Shown here piece by piece: positions 7,999 through 17,386 of a DNA stretch of 64,000 nucleotides. A program made the translations under genes and the position numbers. The notes below the pieces were generated by a model. It saw only the letters and a program-made list of their open reading frames with translations, did not search any database and had not been told where the DNA came from. The stretch's first letter is position 1, and the number at the start of each line of letters is the position of its first letter. Source of the stretch: Flavobacterium sp. AG291. GTDB lineage: Bacteria; Bacteroidota; Bacteroidia; Flavobacteriales; Flavobacteriaceae. The stretch spans positions 366,874 to 430,873 of the forward strand of contig NZ_QQAR01000001.1 of NCBI RefSeq assembly GCF_003350375.1. Direction: 5' to 3'.

Positions 7999-8730
7999 AT
8001 GAAGATGAATAAAAAAGTGCAGTTTTCTGATCTTGGGGTTAGAGATTATAAAGATACGTGGGAGTTTCAGGAAAAACTATTTCAGGAAATTTTAGATATA
8101 AAAATAAGAAACAGGAGGGAAGAGCTTTCGCTTGAGACTCCCAATTATTTATTATTTGTTGAGCATCCGCATGTTTATACCCTTGGTAAAAGCGGAGATA
8201 TAGAGAATCTGCTTATCAATGAAAAACAACTTGAGCTAAAAGGTGCGACTTTTTATAAAATTAACAGGGGAGGTGATATAACATATCATGGTCCGGGACA
8301 GTTAGTAGGCTATCCTATATTGGATCTTGAGAACTTTTTTACAGATATTCATAAATACCTTCGCTTTCTTGAAGAAGTTATAATCAAAGTAATGGCTGAT
8401 TATGGGTTAAAAGGTACGCGTAGTGATGGTGAGACCGGAGTGTGGCTTGATGTAGGTACGCCGTTTGCAAGGAAGATTTGTGCAATGGGGGTACGTGCAT
8501 CACGATGGGTGACAATGCATGGTTTTGCATTTAATGTAAATTCTGATTTAGGCTATTTTGATAATATTGTTCCGTGTGGAATACGTGGAAAAATGGTAGC
8601 GAGCCTTAATACTGAACTTAAGGTGTATAAAGTAGATGAAGAAGAAGTAAAGCAAAAAGTGCTTAAATATTTTGCAGAGCTTTTTGAAGCAGAAATTGTA
8701 TCTAAAAAAATAGAAACTTTATACCTATAA
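7999..8730 (+). CDS. lipB: Octanoyl-[ACP]:protein N-octanoyltransferase
   Basis: Transfers octanoate from acyl carrier protein to lipoyl domains, the first step of protein lipoylation. 243 residues. Family hallmarks are visible: LLFVEHPHVYTLGKSG, INRGGDITYHGPGQLVGYPI with the conserved RGG and HGPGQ, KICAMGVRASRWVTMHGFAFNV with the lysine/active-site region, and NIVPCGIRGKMVASL, whose Cys is the acyl-thioester cysteine. A -7 element TAAATTTG (7972-7979) lies 19 bases before the start. The downstream rnhB is convergent, 13 bases away; a short inverted repeat ACCTATA/TATAGGT (8723-8739) overlaps the lipB stop and may help end both transcripts. Confidence 0.93.
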   Translation: MKMNKKVQFSDLGVRDYKDTWEFQEKLFQEILDIKIRNRREELSLETPNYLLFVEHPHVYTLGKSGDIENLLINEKQLELKGATFYKINRGGDITYHGPGQLVGYPILDLENFFTDIHKYLRFLEEVIIKVMADYGLKGTRSDGETGVWLDVGTPFARKICAMGVRASRWVTMHGFAFNVNSDLGYFDNIVPCGIRGKMVASLNTELKVYKVDEEEVKQKVLKYFAELFEAEIVSKKIETLYL

Positions 8731-8743
8731 TATATAGGTGTAA

Positions 8744-9349
8744 TTATGATCCAAAATCAATCTCGAGCTGATCGGGTAAAAGCCGGAATGATTTACGGTG
8801 GTATTTTGTGATTCCGTATTTTCTAATGGCTTCCCTGTGTTCGGTCGTGGGGTAGCCTTTGTTTTTTTTCCAGTTATACATAGGGTATTCTTCGTGGATC
8901 ATATTCATGTAATCATCGCGGTAGGTTTTGGCAAGTACCGAGGCTGCTGCAATACTCAGGTATTTGCTGTCGCCTTTTATAATGCAGTTGTGAGGGATGT
9001 TGTCTACGGGTTTAAAACGGTTGCCGTCTACTATAATATAATTAGGCGTGGGATTTAGGTTTTTTATGCATTCCTGCATAGCCTTAATGGAGGCGTTTAA
9101 GATATTGATCTCGTCGATAATTTCCGGTTCTATATGGATGATGTGATAACAAATGGCTTTTTCCTGTATTAACGGCCGAAGATTTTCACGTACCTTTTCT
9201 GAAAGTTGCTTTGAGTCATTGAGTAATTCGAGTTTAAAATCTTCCGGAAGAATTATAGCTGCTGCAGTAACCGGTCCTGCCAAGCAACCACGTCCGGCTT
9301 CGTCGGTTCCGGTTTCATTTTGCAATCCGGAGAAGTTAGATAAAAGCAT
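8744..9349 (-). CDS. rnhB: Ribonuclease HII
   Basis: Cleaves the RNA strand of RNA-DNA hybrids and removes misincorporated ribonucleotides. With the ATG at 9349 the protein is 201 residues, MLLSNFSG, the usual length; the upstream in-frame ATG at 9397 adds an unlikely basic leader. Metal-binding residues are visible in [14 protein letters not shown] (Asp16, Glu17), in IIVDGN and in [34 protein letters not shown] is the conserved C-terminal substrate-binding segment. A -7 element TACATTTG on the minus strand (9395-9402) suggests its own promoter. Confidence 0.93.
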   Translation of the reverse strand: MLLSNFSGLQNETGTDEAGRGCLAGPVTAAAIILPEDFKLELLNDSKQLSEKVRENLRPLIQEKAICYHIIHIEPEIIDEINILNASIKAMQECIKNLNPTPNYIIVDGNRFKPVDNIPHNCIIKGDSKYLSIAAASVLAKTYRDDYMNMIHEEYPMYNWKKNKGYPTTEHREAIRKYGITKYHRKSFRLLPDQLEIDFGS

Positions 9350-9446
9350 TTTGATTATTTGTAGGTAATGTTTGTAAAAGTAACTTTTGTGGGTCAAATG
9401 TAAAATGTTTATTAATTAAATTGTAATTTTTAATGTTGCAATTTAG

Positions 9447-9475
9447 TTGTTGATTGATAATAATTTATATTTTTG
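9447..9475 (+). promoter_or_regulatory. Promoter for the S8 protease gene
   Basis: TTG (9447-9449), 18 bases, TATTTTTG (9468-9475). The predicted start near 9482 leaves a leader of about 75 AT-rich bases before the ATG at 9556. Confidence 0.6.
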
Positions 9476-9555
9476 CTTTTCTATAAAAAAACATTTTGCA
9501 TCTTGTTTTTAAATAGTGCTATTAAATTGATTAAATAAAAACTAAAAGAACAGTT

Positions 9556-11493
9556 ATGAAAAAAAATACTTTGAAGCTTTTCGTTCTTGCACTTGCGCTG
9601 GGAGGTAGCCTTGTTGCTACGGCTCAGAACAGGAAGCTGGAGTCGGAAGACTTTAAGCCTAATCAGGCAGCCTTGAAAGGGCTTAGTGACAAGTACCGCG
9701 CTAAATATGAAAAAGAGCTTGCGGATGCTTTAAGACTTGCTGAGGTAAACAACTGGCCTGTTGAAGAGCATACTAAAGAAGGTGGGTACAGAAAACTTAC
9801 TGCAGTAGACGCTTCAGGTAATCCTGTCTATACGGAAACATATAATGCTGGTTCTGCTATTACATCCAGGGTTAATGAACTTCATCCTGGTGGTTCTTCT
9901 AATTTAGGTCTTACGGGTAAGTTCGAAGATGGTACTTATATGCAATTAGGTATTTGGGATGGTGAATATCCATTGTTAAGTCATCAGGAATTTCTTTCTC
10001 CCGATGGTCAACGTTTTGATAGTGGAGATGGGCCTCCAAGTGCAAGTGCACCTCATCCCACACACGTTTTAGGAACGATGATTGCTACAGGGGTGAATCC
10101 TCAGGCACAGGGAATGGCTTATGAGGCAACGGGTAAAGTTTTTAACTTTAATCTTGATTTTGCTGAAATGGCGGCAAATGCTGCTACCCTTATACTTTCT
10201 AACCATTCCTATGGTATTCCAGATTTGCAAAGAGGTGTTTATACGAATTATGCAAAAGAGGTAGATGAGATAATGTTTTTTTCACGTCGTTATCAGCCGG
10301 TAATTGCGGCGGGTAATGAAGGTAATGGTGTTTCTTATAACAGAATGGGTGATAGAGGTATTGCTAAAAATGCTGTTACTGTTGCGGCTATTTATGAGTT
10401 AGATCATGTTACTACTACTGTGCCTGCTATTTCTGATTTCAGTAGCTTTGGACCTACTAGCGATAACAGGATTAAACCGGATATTTCAGCTAAGGGTGTT
10501 GCTGTTTTCTCTTCGTTAAATAGTAGCTCTTCGGCTTATGGTAATTTGCAAGGAACATCTATGGCCTGTCCAGGGGTTACCGGGGCTTTTGCTTTGATAC
10601 AGCAATATTATGCAGAAAAGCATACGCCTGAAGGTGCGGGTCCTGGAATTGAGAATAAAACGTTTATGCTGTCATCGTCACTTAGGGCCCTTATGGCGCA
10701 TACGGCTTTAGAAGCTGGAGATAATCCTGGTCCTGATGCTAAATTCGGATGGGGTGTGCTTGATGCTCGAAAAATGGCTGATGTTATAACCAATGAAGGT
10801 GTGTCGTCTACAATTATCCAGCTTACGCTGAGGCCGGGCGAAGAGCATACTTATGAGGTGCAGGCTTTAGGTGGTGAGCCGCTTATTGCTACATTAGCTT
10901 GGACTGATCCTGCTCCGGTTATGCCTTCAAGTGGGATAGATTCAACGCCTCAGGTTAATGATCTTGATATTAAGATTGAAAAAGGTACTTCTGAGTTTTT
11001 TCCTTGGAAGTTAGGTACTACGCCGAGTTCACCGGCAATAAAAGGAGATAATAGTAAAGATAATATTGAGAAGGTTGAGGTTGAAAATGCTTCAGGTACT
11101 TATACAATCAGAATTTCTCATAAAGGAAATACGTTGGTTAATCCTGCGCCGCCGCCATCATTTGATGATCCGAATCCTGTTACAGAGCCTCTTCAGATTT
11201 ATTCGTTGGTTATAACTGGATTTGATGCTACACTTGCTAACGAGGAATTCGTTCAGGAAACTTTTAGTGTGTGGCCGAACCCTGCGCAAGGTCATTTAAA
11301 TATTTCTATGGCATCTGATGTTGAAGTAGGAGCAAAAGCAACTATTTATGATATACAAGGAAGGGTTGTGCTTAAGAGTGCTATTTCTTCTGCTAATACT
11401 GAATTAAATATAGAAAATTTAAGTTCAGGTATTTATATGGTAAATGTTGAAAATGGTAAAACAAATACCACTAAGAAATTTATTGTGAAATAA
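9556..11493 (+). CDS. Secreted S8 (subtilisin-like) serine protease with type IX sorting domain
   Basis: 645 residues. The signal peptide ends in ATAQ (residue 24). The catalytic triad is read as Asp135 (LGIWDGEY), His167 (HPTHVLGT) and Ser335 (GTSMACPG), with the oxyanion Asn in AAGNEG (about 254). A propeptide-like segment (25-125) precedes the protease domain; a beta-rich domain follows (about 420-560, TLRPGEEHTYEV). The last 75 residues (VWPNPAQGHLNISM ... GIYMVNVENG ... KKFIVK) are a type A C-terminal domain recognised by the type IX secretion system, so the enzyme is exported across the outer membrane and either released or surface-attached. It stands directly upstream of the SusC/SusD operon, which suggests it feeds peptides to that importer. 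Confidence 0.93.
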   Translation: MKKNTLKLFVLALALGGSLVATAQNRKLESEDFKPNQAALKGLSDKYRAKYEKELADALRLAEVNNWPVEEHTKEGGYRKLTAVDASGNPVYTETYNAGSAITSRVNELHPGGSSNLGLTGKFEDGTYMQLGIWDGEYPLLSHQEFLSPDGQRFDSGDGPPSASAPHPTHVLGTMIATGVNPQAQGMAYEATGKVFNFNLDFAEMAANAATLILSNHSYGIPDLQRGVYTNYAKEVDEIMFFSRRYQPVIAAGNEGNGVSYNRMGDRGIAKNAVTVAAIYELDHVTTTVPAISDFSSFGPTSDNRIKPDISAKGVAVFSSLNSSSSAYGNLQGTSMACPGVTGAFALIQQYYAEKHTPEGAGPGIENKTFMLSSSLRALMAHTALEAGDNPGPDAKFGWGVLDARKMADVITNEGVSSTIIQLTLRPGEEHTYEVQALGGEPLIATLAWTDPAPVMPSSGIDSTPQVNDLDIKIEKGTSEFFPWKLGTTPSSPAIKGDNSKDNIEKVEVENASGTYTIRISHKGNTLVNPAPPPSFDDPNPVTEPLQIYSLVITGFDATLANEEFVQETFSVWPNPAQGHLNISMASDVEVGAKATIYDIQGRVVLKSAISSANTELNIENLSSGIYMVNVENGKTNTTKKFIVK

Positions 11494-11544
11494 TTTTCTA
11501 AAAAATATATAAAATCACGCAACCTTTTAAGAAAGTTTGCATCT

Positions 11545-11582
11545 AAAAAGAAACGTCGGCTTAATTGTTGGCGTTTCTTTTT
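11545..11582 (+). terminator. Terminator after the S8 protease
   Basis: 13-bp stem AAAAAGAAACGTC / GGCGTTTCTTTTT with one G-T pair and a 12-base loop, ending in the T tract. Confidence 0.85.
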
Positions 11583-11689
11583 AATTTAAAAAAAGATGCA
11601 AAATGTGGTCAATAATTATTAATCTGTTGTGGATTTTTCATTTACGTTAAAAAAAATGAAAATTTAGCGTTGCGGGGCAATGTTAAAAG

Positions 11690-11720
11690 TTTGTTATATT
11701 AAAATAAATTAATAGATTTG
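11690..11720 (+). promoter_or_regulatory. Promoter of the SusC/SusD operon
   Basis: TTTG (11690-11693), exactly 19 bases, TAGATTTG (11713-11720): a consensus Bacteroidota promoter. The leader would be about 20 bases. The upstream 100 bases are AT-rich (A and T tracts), as expected at a strong promoter; I see no terminator-type riboswitch or obvious operator. Confidence 0.8.
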
Positions 11721-11748
11721 CAACTTAACTAACTCAAATTAATTCAAT

Positions 11749-14700
11749 ATGAAATCAAAGTTTACTTGGATTTTTACGCTGTTACTGGCGTTTTTTATTC
11801 AGTTTTCCTTTGCGCAGGAGAAGACCATTACTGGGGTCGTAACTGACGGTACTGGTATGCCGGTTCCGGGAGCTAACGTAGTAATTGAAGGTACTTCGCA
11901 AGGTGTTCAGACTGATTTTGATGGTAAATATGCCATCACAGCATCTGTGGGTCAGAAGCTGGTTTTCTCTTTTGTAGGTATGGCTCCACAAACTGTTAAA
12001 GTTGGTGCGTCAAATACTATTTCTGTAAAACTGGAAGATGATGCTCAGATTCTTAAAGATGTAGTTGTTGAAGCTTACAGAACAACTACAAAATCTCAAT
12101 CAAACGTAGCGGTAACAACAATTACATCTGAGACTATTGAAGGAAGGCCAAATGCTAACTTTATCCAGACGCTACAAGGTCAGGTTCCTGGTTTGAATAT
12201 TTCAACTGGTTCTGGTCAGCCTGGTGCTAACAGTACTGTTATCCTTAGGGGTTATGGTTCTGTTAATGGTAATATAGAGCCTTTATATGTTATTGATAAC
12301 GTTCCAATGAGTGTTGATAACTTTAGAAGTATCAACCCGAACGATATCGCGTCGATTTCAGTACTTAAAGATGCTGGTGCAACTTCGATTTACGGTAACA
12401 GGGGTGCTAATGGTGTTATCATTGTTAAAACTAAAAAAGGAGGTTTTAAATCTCAGTTAGATATTAAATATACTGGAACTACTAGCTTCACTTCATTACA
12501 AGGTAATGATTATAACAAAATGAACGCTAAACAATTGCTTACTCTTGAGAGAGCTTATGGTAGAGGTTTAGGTGCTTCAGGAGGTGCTGCAGGTGGTGCA
12601 ATGACTGATGATGAAATCAATAACTACGGTGTAAATACTGATTGGTATGATCAAATATTCAGAACAGGTGTTTCTCAAAATCACGTATTGAGTTTAACAA
12701 GTGGTAGTGAAAACCTTTCGTCTTTCACGTCGTTTGGTTACTATGATATGGAAGGTATTGTTAGAGGTACAGGTCTGAAAAGATTTAACTTCAGAAATAA
12801 CCTTAACGGAAAAAGCAGCGATGGTAGGTTTAACTACTCTACAGCTACTACAATTAACTACTCTGTAAGAAACGAGGCTACTAACCTTGGTACAGGTGCG
12901 GTTAACCAAAACCCTATTATTGCTGCAAATCAGGGAGCTCCTTATTTAAGTCCGTCTTGGTACACTAATGGTCAGGAACTTAATAACTGGTATGCTTCTG
13001 GTATTCCTTCAGAATCAGCTGCTGCTCTTGGAGCGCCAAATATTACTAAAGGTAACCTATTGTTAACTCCGTTGATGCTAATGGATAAACTAAAAACCTT
13101 TACTAATGAGACAAATGAGATTAAAATGATCTCTAATATTCAGGCTTCTTACAAACTTACTGATGACCTTACTTTAGGTACTTCAATTGGTGGAGATTTT
13201 ACTGAGAATATGACGCTTTTTGTTGAGGATCCTCATTCATTCAATGCTTACGTATTTCAACGTGATGAGGAAGATTATCTAGGTTTCCAAACGGAGGCTG
13301 TTACAAGAGAGTTTAACTTCAATGCTAATACTAGCTTGAATTATAACAAAGTTTTTGCTCAAAAACATGCACTTGATGTTTCAGTATTTACTGAGTATTA
13401 TAAATCTCACCTTAAATCATTCCAATATACTCAGAATGGTTTAAATTCTAAAGTTTTTGTGCCAGGTAATGGTGCAGGTTTTATACCTCATAATCCATTC
13501 CCTGCTGACGGTGCAGGTAGTCCTGCTTTCTATGTTCCGGAAGTTGGAGCTGCTAAAGCTACTGCAGGTCTATTCTCTTATTTTGGTTCTGCGGATTATT
13601 CTTACGATCAAAAATATGGTGTGTCTGCTACAGTTCGTAGAGATGCTTCTTACCGTTTCTCTGAAACAAACAGATGGGGTACTTTCTGGTCGGTTTCTGG
13701 ACGTTGGAATATCGACAAAGAAGCTTTCATGCAAAATACAGCATTTAACATGCTTAAGTTAAGAGCTTCTTATGGTACTACAGGTAACCAGAACATTTTA
13801 GGTCAGAGTTCTTTCTCTGCTCCAAATAACTCAAGAGAGTTAATGGCTTCTGGTACAGGTTATGCTAACCTTCCTGCGTATTTTGTTGATCAGCTTGGTA
13901 ACCCGGATCTTAAATGGGAAACAAATGAGCAATTTAACATCGGTTTAGATTTTGAACTTTGGAAAAGCCGTTTAAGAGGTAATCTTGATGTTTACCAAAG
14001 AACAACTAAAGATCTATTCCTTACAACTCCAATTTCTGGTGTTAATGGTACTTATGGGTTACTTTCTAACAATGGTGATATGAGAAACAGTGGTGTTGAA
14101 GCCTTAGTTTCTTATGGTCTTATCAACGGTAAAGACTTCAAATTAACACTTAACTTCAACGGATCTTACAATAGAAACATTGTTCTTGATATTCCGGATG
14201 AAGGTGGTCTTCAAAATAATGGGAACACTGTGCTTCACGAAGGTGGTCCAATCAATGAGTACTACCTAATCAAATATGCAGGTGTTAACCCAACTAATGG
14301 TAACTTATTGTTTTACAAAGCTGATGGTAGCTTAACTGAAAACCCGGATCCGGAAGTTGACAGAAGATTTACGAATAAATCTCTTGCTCCAATCTATCAG
14401 GGAGGTTTTGGTTTCGATGCTGAATATAAAGGTTTCTACTTAACAACACAGTTTAACTATGTTGCTGATATCTGGAGGTTTGACTTTGACCTAGAAGGAC
14501 TTCAGGATACTTCAGATATGGGACAATTTAATAAGTCTACAGATTTGTTAAACGCCTGGACTCCTGACAACAGAATTACTGATATGCCATCTATCTTCGT
14601 TACAAACAAAGGATATGATGGTGCTTCAGACAGATATCTTAAAGATGCTTCATACGTAAGATTGCGTTATGCTACTTTAGGTTATACTTTCTCAAATGAA

Positions 14701-14868
14701 TTGTTGGCTAAGACTCCTTTCAAAGGTATTAAAGCTTTTGTTCAGGGAGAGAATCTTGTAACATGGTCAAAATGGAGAGGATGGGATGCTGAAAGTAACA
14801 GAGCTGGTGATCAGTCTCAGTACCCAACTCCACGTATTGTTTCAGTTGGTCTTGAACTACAATTTTAA
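11749..14868 (+). CDS. SusC/RagA family TonB-dependent outer-membrane transporter
   Basis: 1039 residues. Signal peptide to about residue 23 (FIQFSFAQ). Residues 24-95 form a carboxypeptidase-regulatory-like domain (TGVVTDGTGMPVPGANVVIE, then DFDGKYAI and LVFSFVGM). The plug follows (about 110-235: LQGQVPGLNISTGSGQPG, ILRGYGS, PLYVIDNVPM, IYGNRGANGVIIVKTKKG). The remainder is a 22-strand-type barrel ending in VSVGLELQF with a C-terminal aromatic residue. The protein imports large substrates across the outer membrane using TonB energy, with the SusD lipoprotein as lid. The substrate cannot be read from the sequence; the protease upstream favours peptides, as for RagAB. Codon use is biased to GGT/AAC/CTT-type choices like the ribosomal genes, suggesting high expression. 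Confidence 0.95.
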   Translation: MKSKFTWIFTLLLAFFIQFSFAQEKTITGVVTDGTGMPVPGANVVIEGTSQGVQTDFDGKYAITASVGQKLVFSFVGMAPQTVKVGASNTISVKLEDDAQILKDVVVEAYRTTTKSQSNVAVTTITSETIEGRPNANFIQTLQGQVPGLNISTGSGQPGANSTVILRGYGSVNGNIEPLYVIDNVPMSVDNFRSINPNDIASISVLKDAGATSIYGNRGANGVIIVKTKKGGFKSQLDIKYTGTTSFTSLQGNDYNKMNAKQLLTLERAYGRGLGASGGAAGGAMTDDEINNYGVNTDWYDQIFRTGVSQNHVLSLTSGSENLSSFTSFGYYDMEGIVRGTGLKRFNFRNNLNGKSSDGRFNYSTATTINYSVRNEATNLGTGAVNQNPIIAANQGAPYLSPSWYTNGQELNNWYASGIPSESAAALGAPNITKGNLLLTPLMLMDKLKTFTNETNEIKMISNIQASYKLTDDLTLGTSIGGDFTENMTLFVEDPHSFNAYVFQRDEEDYLGFQTEAVTREFNFNANTSLNYNKVFAQKHALDVSVFTEYYKSHLKSFQYTQNGLNSKVFVPGNGAGFIPHNPFPADGAGSPAFYVPEVGAAKATAGLFSYFGSADYSYDQKYGVSATVRRDASYRFSETNRWGTFWSVSGRWNIDKEAFMQNTAFNMLKLRASYGTTGNQNILGQSSFSAPNNSRELMASGTGYANLPAYFVDQLGNPDLKWETNEQFNIGLDFELWKSRLRGNLDVYQRTTKDLFLTTPISGVNGTYGLLSNNGDMRNSGVEALVSYGLINGKDFKLTLNFNGSYNRNIVLDIPDEGGLQNNGNTVLHEGGPINEYYLIKYAGVNPTNGNLLFYKADGSLTENPDPEVDRRFTNKSLAPIYQGGFGFDAEYKGFYLTTQFNYVADIWRFDFDLEGLQDTSDMGQFNKSTDLLNAWTPDNRITDMPSIFVTNKGYDGASDRYLKDASYVRLRYATLGYTFSNELLAKTPFKGIKAFVQGENLVTWSKWRGWDAESNRAGDQSQYPTPRIVSVGLELQF

Positions 14869-14880
14869 AAAAAAATTATC

Positions 14881-16374
14881 ATGAAAAACTTTAAAGTATT
14901 ACTATTTGTTGCAGTAGCTTCTTTGTTTGCTGGCTGTAACGATGCTATAGATATTACACAGCCGAGTGAGTTACTTCCTATAGATACTTACGAAACTGTT
15001 GAAGATTTGAAACTTGGCCTTAATGGTGCTTACGCAGCAATACCTGGAGAGAACATTATTAAGTTTACATCGCTTTTTACTGATGAGGTAAAATTGGGAG
15101 TTAGTAATGGTGGTCAGGGAACGGATGGGGAGCTTGCTTTTGTATTAAATAATACATCTGGTGATGCTGCATCTATCTGGTTGTCTAATTATTATCTTAT
15201 AAACTTATCTAACCGTATCATTGCCGGAGCTCAGAATGTAGTTCCTAATGATGAGATAGATGGTGAAGATACTGATAGATATAACACTATCCTTGCGCAG
15301 GCTTATTTCTTAAGAGCATTTGGACACTTCCAGTTAATGTCTTTCTTCTCTGAAGATATGACTAACGATAGTGCTTTGGGTGTTATTCTTATGGATTTTG
15401 TTCCTACAACAAAAGTTCAGCTACCTAGAAACACAAATGCTGAAATATTTGCTCTGATTGATAGCGATCTTACTTTTGCTGAAGCAAATCTTAATGATGG
15501 TATTGCCGGAGGTATGTTTGCTAACAAAACAGGAGCTAGCAAGGCTGCTATTAAAGCTTTAAGAGCTCGTATGGCACTTTATAGAGGCCAGTATGATCTT
15601 GCTTTGAGCTATGTTAATCAGATTGGTGTTCCAGGAAGTTTAACGTTAGCGACTAAAGGAACTACTTTAACTAACAGTCAATATGTAGCAATGTTCCTTG
15701 ATACAAACGTTAATGAGATTATCTGGAAACTTGAAAGAACGGTAGACAGTGATGCTACCGGTAACTTCTACCAGATTTGGGCATCGGTTAACAGTACAAC
15801 TACAGGTTCTCCATTCTTCGAAGTTAGTACTGCTTTGTTCAATCAGCTAGCTGCTAGTGATATTCGTCGTCAGGTTGTTATTGATCCTAGTGCTGCTCCT
15901 AGCTACACTATAAGACCTGTTGGAAAATACAGTAAATCTGAAAGCCAGAATCTTTTGGGTGATATCAAGATTTTCAGAAATTCGGAAATGGTTTTGATTG
16001 CTGCTGAAGCTTATGCAAACAATAATGATTTTACTAATGTAGCTGCGATGGTAAACAGAATCAGATCTGTTCGTTTTGGTAATACTTCAGGTAATATTGC
16101 TGTGCCAACAACATCTGAGGAAGCTTGGAGAGCTATCCTTAATGAAAGAAGAATTGAATTTGCATTTGAAGGTCACCGTTATTTAGATATTAAACGTATT
16201 GGTGCTAAAGCAGGTGTGAATGTTGATAGAGTTGCGTCGGATTATGTGACAGTTGGCGGTCTGATTGATCTTCCTGTTGATGATTACAGATGGAGATTAC
16301 CAATTCCAAGGGATGAGCAGGCTGCAAATCCTAATATCCAACAAAATCCTGGGTACGGTGTTGCTACCCCATAA
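14881..16374 (+). CDS. SusD/RagB family surface lipoprotein
   Basis: 497 residues, 12 bases after susC. Lipobox LFAGC with Cys19. The family features are an N-terminal TPR-like helical region (YETVEDLKLGLNGAYAAI; YNTILAQAYFLRAFGHFQLM, about residues 120-150) and the C-terminal SusD domain (EMVLIAAEAYANNND; EEAWRAILNERRIEFAFEGHRYLDIKRIG; WRLPIPRDEQAANPNIQQNPGY in two parts). It forms the lid of the SusC barrel and binds the substrate at the cell surface. Confidence 0.95.
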   Translation: MKNFKVLLFVAVASLFAGCNDAIDITQPSELLPIDTYETVEDLKLGLNGAYAAIPGENIIKFTSLFTDEVKLGVSNGGQGTDGELAFVLNNTSGDAASIWLSNYYLINLSNRIIAGAQNVVPNDEIDGEDTDRYNTILAQAYFLRAFGHFQLMSFFSEDMTNDSALGVILMDFVPTTKVQLPRNTNAEIFALIDSDLTFAEANLNDGIAGGMFANKTGASKAAIKALRARMALYRGQYDLALSYVNQIGVPGSLTLATKGTTLTNSQYVAMFLDTNVNEIIWKLERTVDSDATGNFYQIWASVNSTTTGSPFFEVSTALFNQLAASDIRRQVVIDPSAAPSYTIRPVGKYSKSESQNLLGDIKIFRNSEMVLIAAEAYANNNDFTNVAAMVNRIRSVRFGNTSGNIAVPTTSEEAWRAILNERRIEFAFEGHRYLDIKRIGAKAGVNVDRVASDYVTVGGLIDLPVDDYRWRLPIPRDEQAANPNIQQNPGYGVATP

Positions 16375-16391
16375 TAATAAAAAAAAACTAT

Positions 16392-17264
16392 ATGAAAAAA
16401 TATTTTTTAAAATTAGCTTTTGTAGCTTTAGGTGTTACTACACTTGTAAGTTGTGAAGAAGATACTGTTACTTATGGAGGTCAGAATTTTGTTACTTTTG
16501 ATGAAGTAGCTAAAAGAAATTTTCCTTTCTTTGAAAATGGGGGTACCTCTGAAGTTCCAGTTAACATGGCTTTTCCTGTGTCTCACGATGTAACTGTAGA
16601 CTTTCAGGTTGCTGAAAATGGTGCACTTGCCGGAACACATTATAATCTTTTGAATACTCAGGTAGTTATTCCTGCTGGTGAAACTACTGGTTATATTAGT
16701 ATCCAGGTTATAGATAATACAATTCTTAACGATTCTAAATCTTTAGATATTAAGCTTACTGCAATAGACGATAGTAATATTACTTTAGGTTTAAATGATG
16801 ATTATTCTCGTGATAAAAGATTTCTTATCGTAAACGATGACTGTACAACAACATCTTTCGCTTTCCTAGGAAAACTTAACTTCACAACATCTGGTGGTGG
16901 TGATTATGAAGGGGAGGCTGAGGCTGAAATTACTGAAGATGCATCTTGTAACCAGCTTCTTATTTCAGGAGATTTCTCTGGATTAGGACGTACTCAGGCA
17001 GCTCCAATTAGATTTGCTTTTGCTCCTAATGGTTCTGCAGTTCCTGCTTCATCTGGTACTATTTCTGCTTACGAGCAATTATGGTGTGAAAAATGTTATA
17101 CTTCGGAAGGTAAAACATATAACATCCTTTTCTCTGCTACAGGTAGTTATTCAACACTAGGTACTAACAAAGACAATTGGAGAATGATTGTTAGTGGTAC
17201 TACTACTATTGATGGACTTGGTTCTCTTACTGAGACTACTGTGTTTACAATTCCTCAACAATAG
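16392..17264 (+). CDS. Surface lipoprotein with Calx-beta/DUF-type domain, third gene of the Sus operon
   Basis: 290 residues, 17 bases after susD. Lipobox LVSC with Cys21. The first half (about residues 45-150) has the beta-sandwich pattern of Calx-beta-like or DUF4843-type domains found in SusE/F-position proteins: VDFQVAENGALAGTHY, VVIPAGETTGYISIQV, LDIKLTAIDD. The second half (about 150-290) contains a Cys pair in LWCEKCYTSEG and Gly/Ser/Thr-rich strands. Its place after SusCD suggests a substrate-binding accessory lipoprotein on the cell surface. No catalytic residues are recognisable. Confidence 0.8.
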   Translation: MKKYFLKLAFVALGVTTLVSCEEDTVTYGGQNFVTFDEVAKRNFPFFENGGTSEVPVNMAFPVSHDVTVDFQVAENGALAGTHYNLLNTQVVIPAGETTGYISIQVIDNTILNDSKSLDIKLTAIDDSNITLGLNDDYSRDKRFLIVNDDCTTTSFAFLGKLNFTTSGGGDYEGEAEAEITEDASCNQLLISGDFSGLGRTQAAPIRFAFAPNGSAVPASSGTISAYEQLWCEKCYTSEGKTYNILFSATGSYSTLGTNKDNWRMIVSGTTTIDGLGSLTETTVFTIPQQ

Positions 17265-17296
17265 TCTGTAACTAATTACAGCTTATATAATTTAAG

Positions 17297-17324
17297 AGGC
17301 TTTCTTCGGAAAGCCTTTTTTTTT
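17297..17324 (+). terminator. Terminator of the Sus operon
   Basis: 8-bp stem AGGCTTTC / GAAAGCCT closed by a TTCG tetraloop and followed by eight or more T residues. Confidence 0.92.
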
Positions 17325-17360
17325 GCTTTATTTTTAGCTTTCGTGATATATAAAAATAAG

Positions 17361-17368
17361 TACCTTTG
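17361..17368 (+). promoter_or_regulatory. -7 element TACCTTTG for the porin gene
   Basis: Perfect TAnnTTTG with TTTCG (17339-17343) near the -33 position. The start near 17375 supports initiation at the ATG at 17387 over the in-frame ATG at 17381, which would leave a leader of only about 6 bases. Confidence 0.6.
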
Positions 17369-17386
17369 CCCAAACTCTAAATGTGC

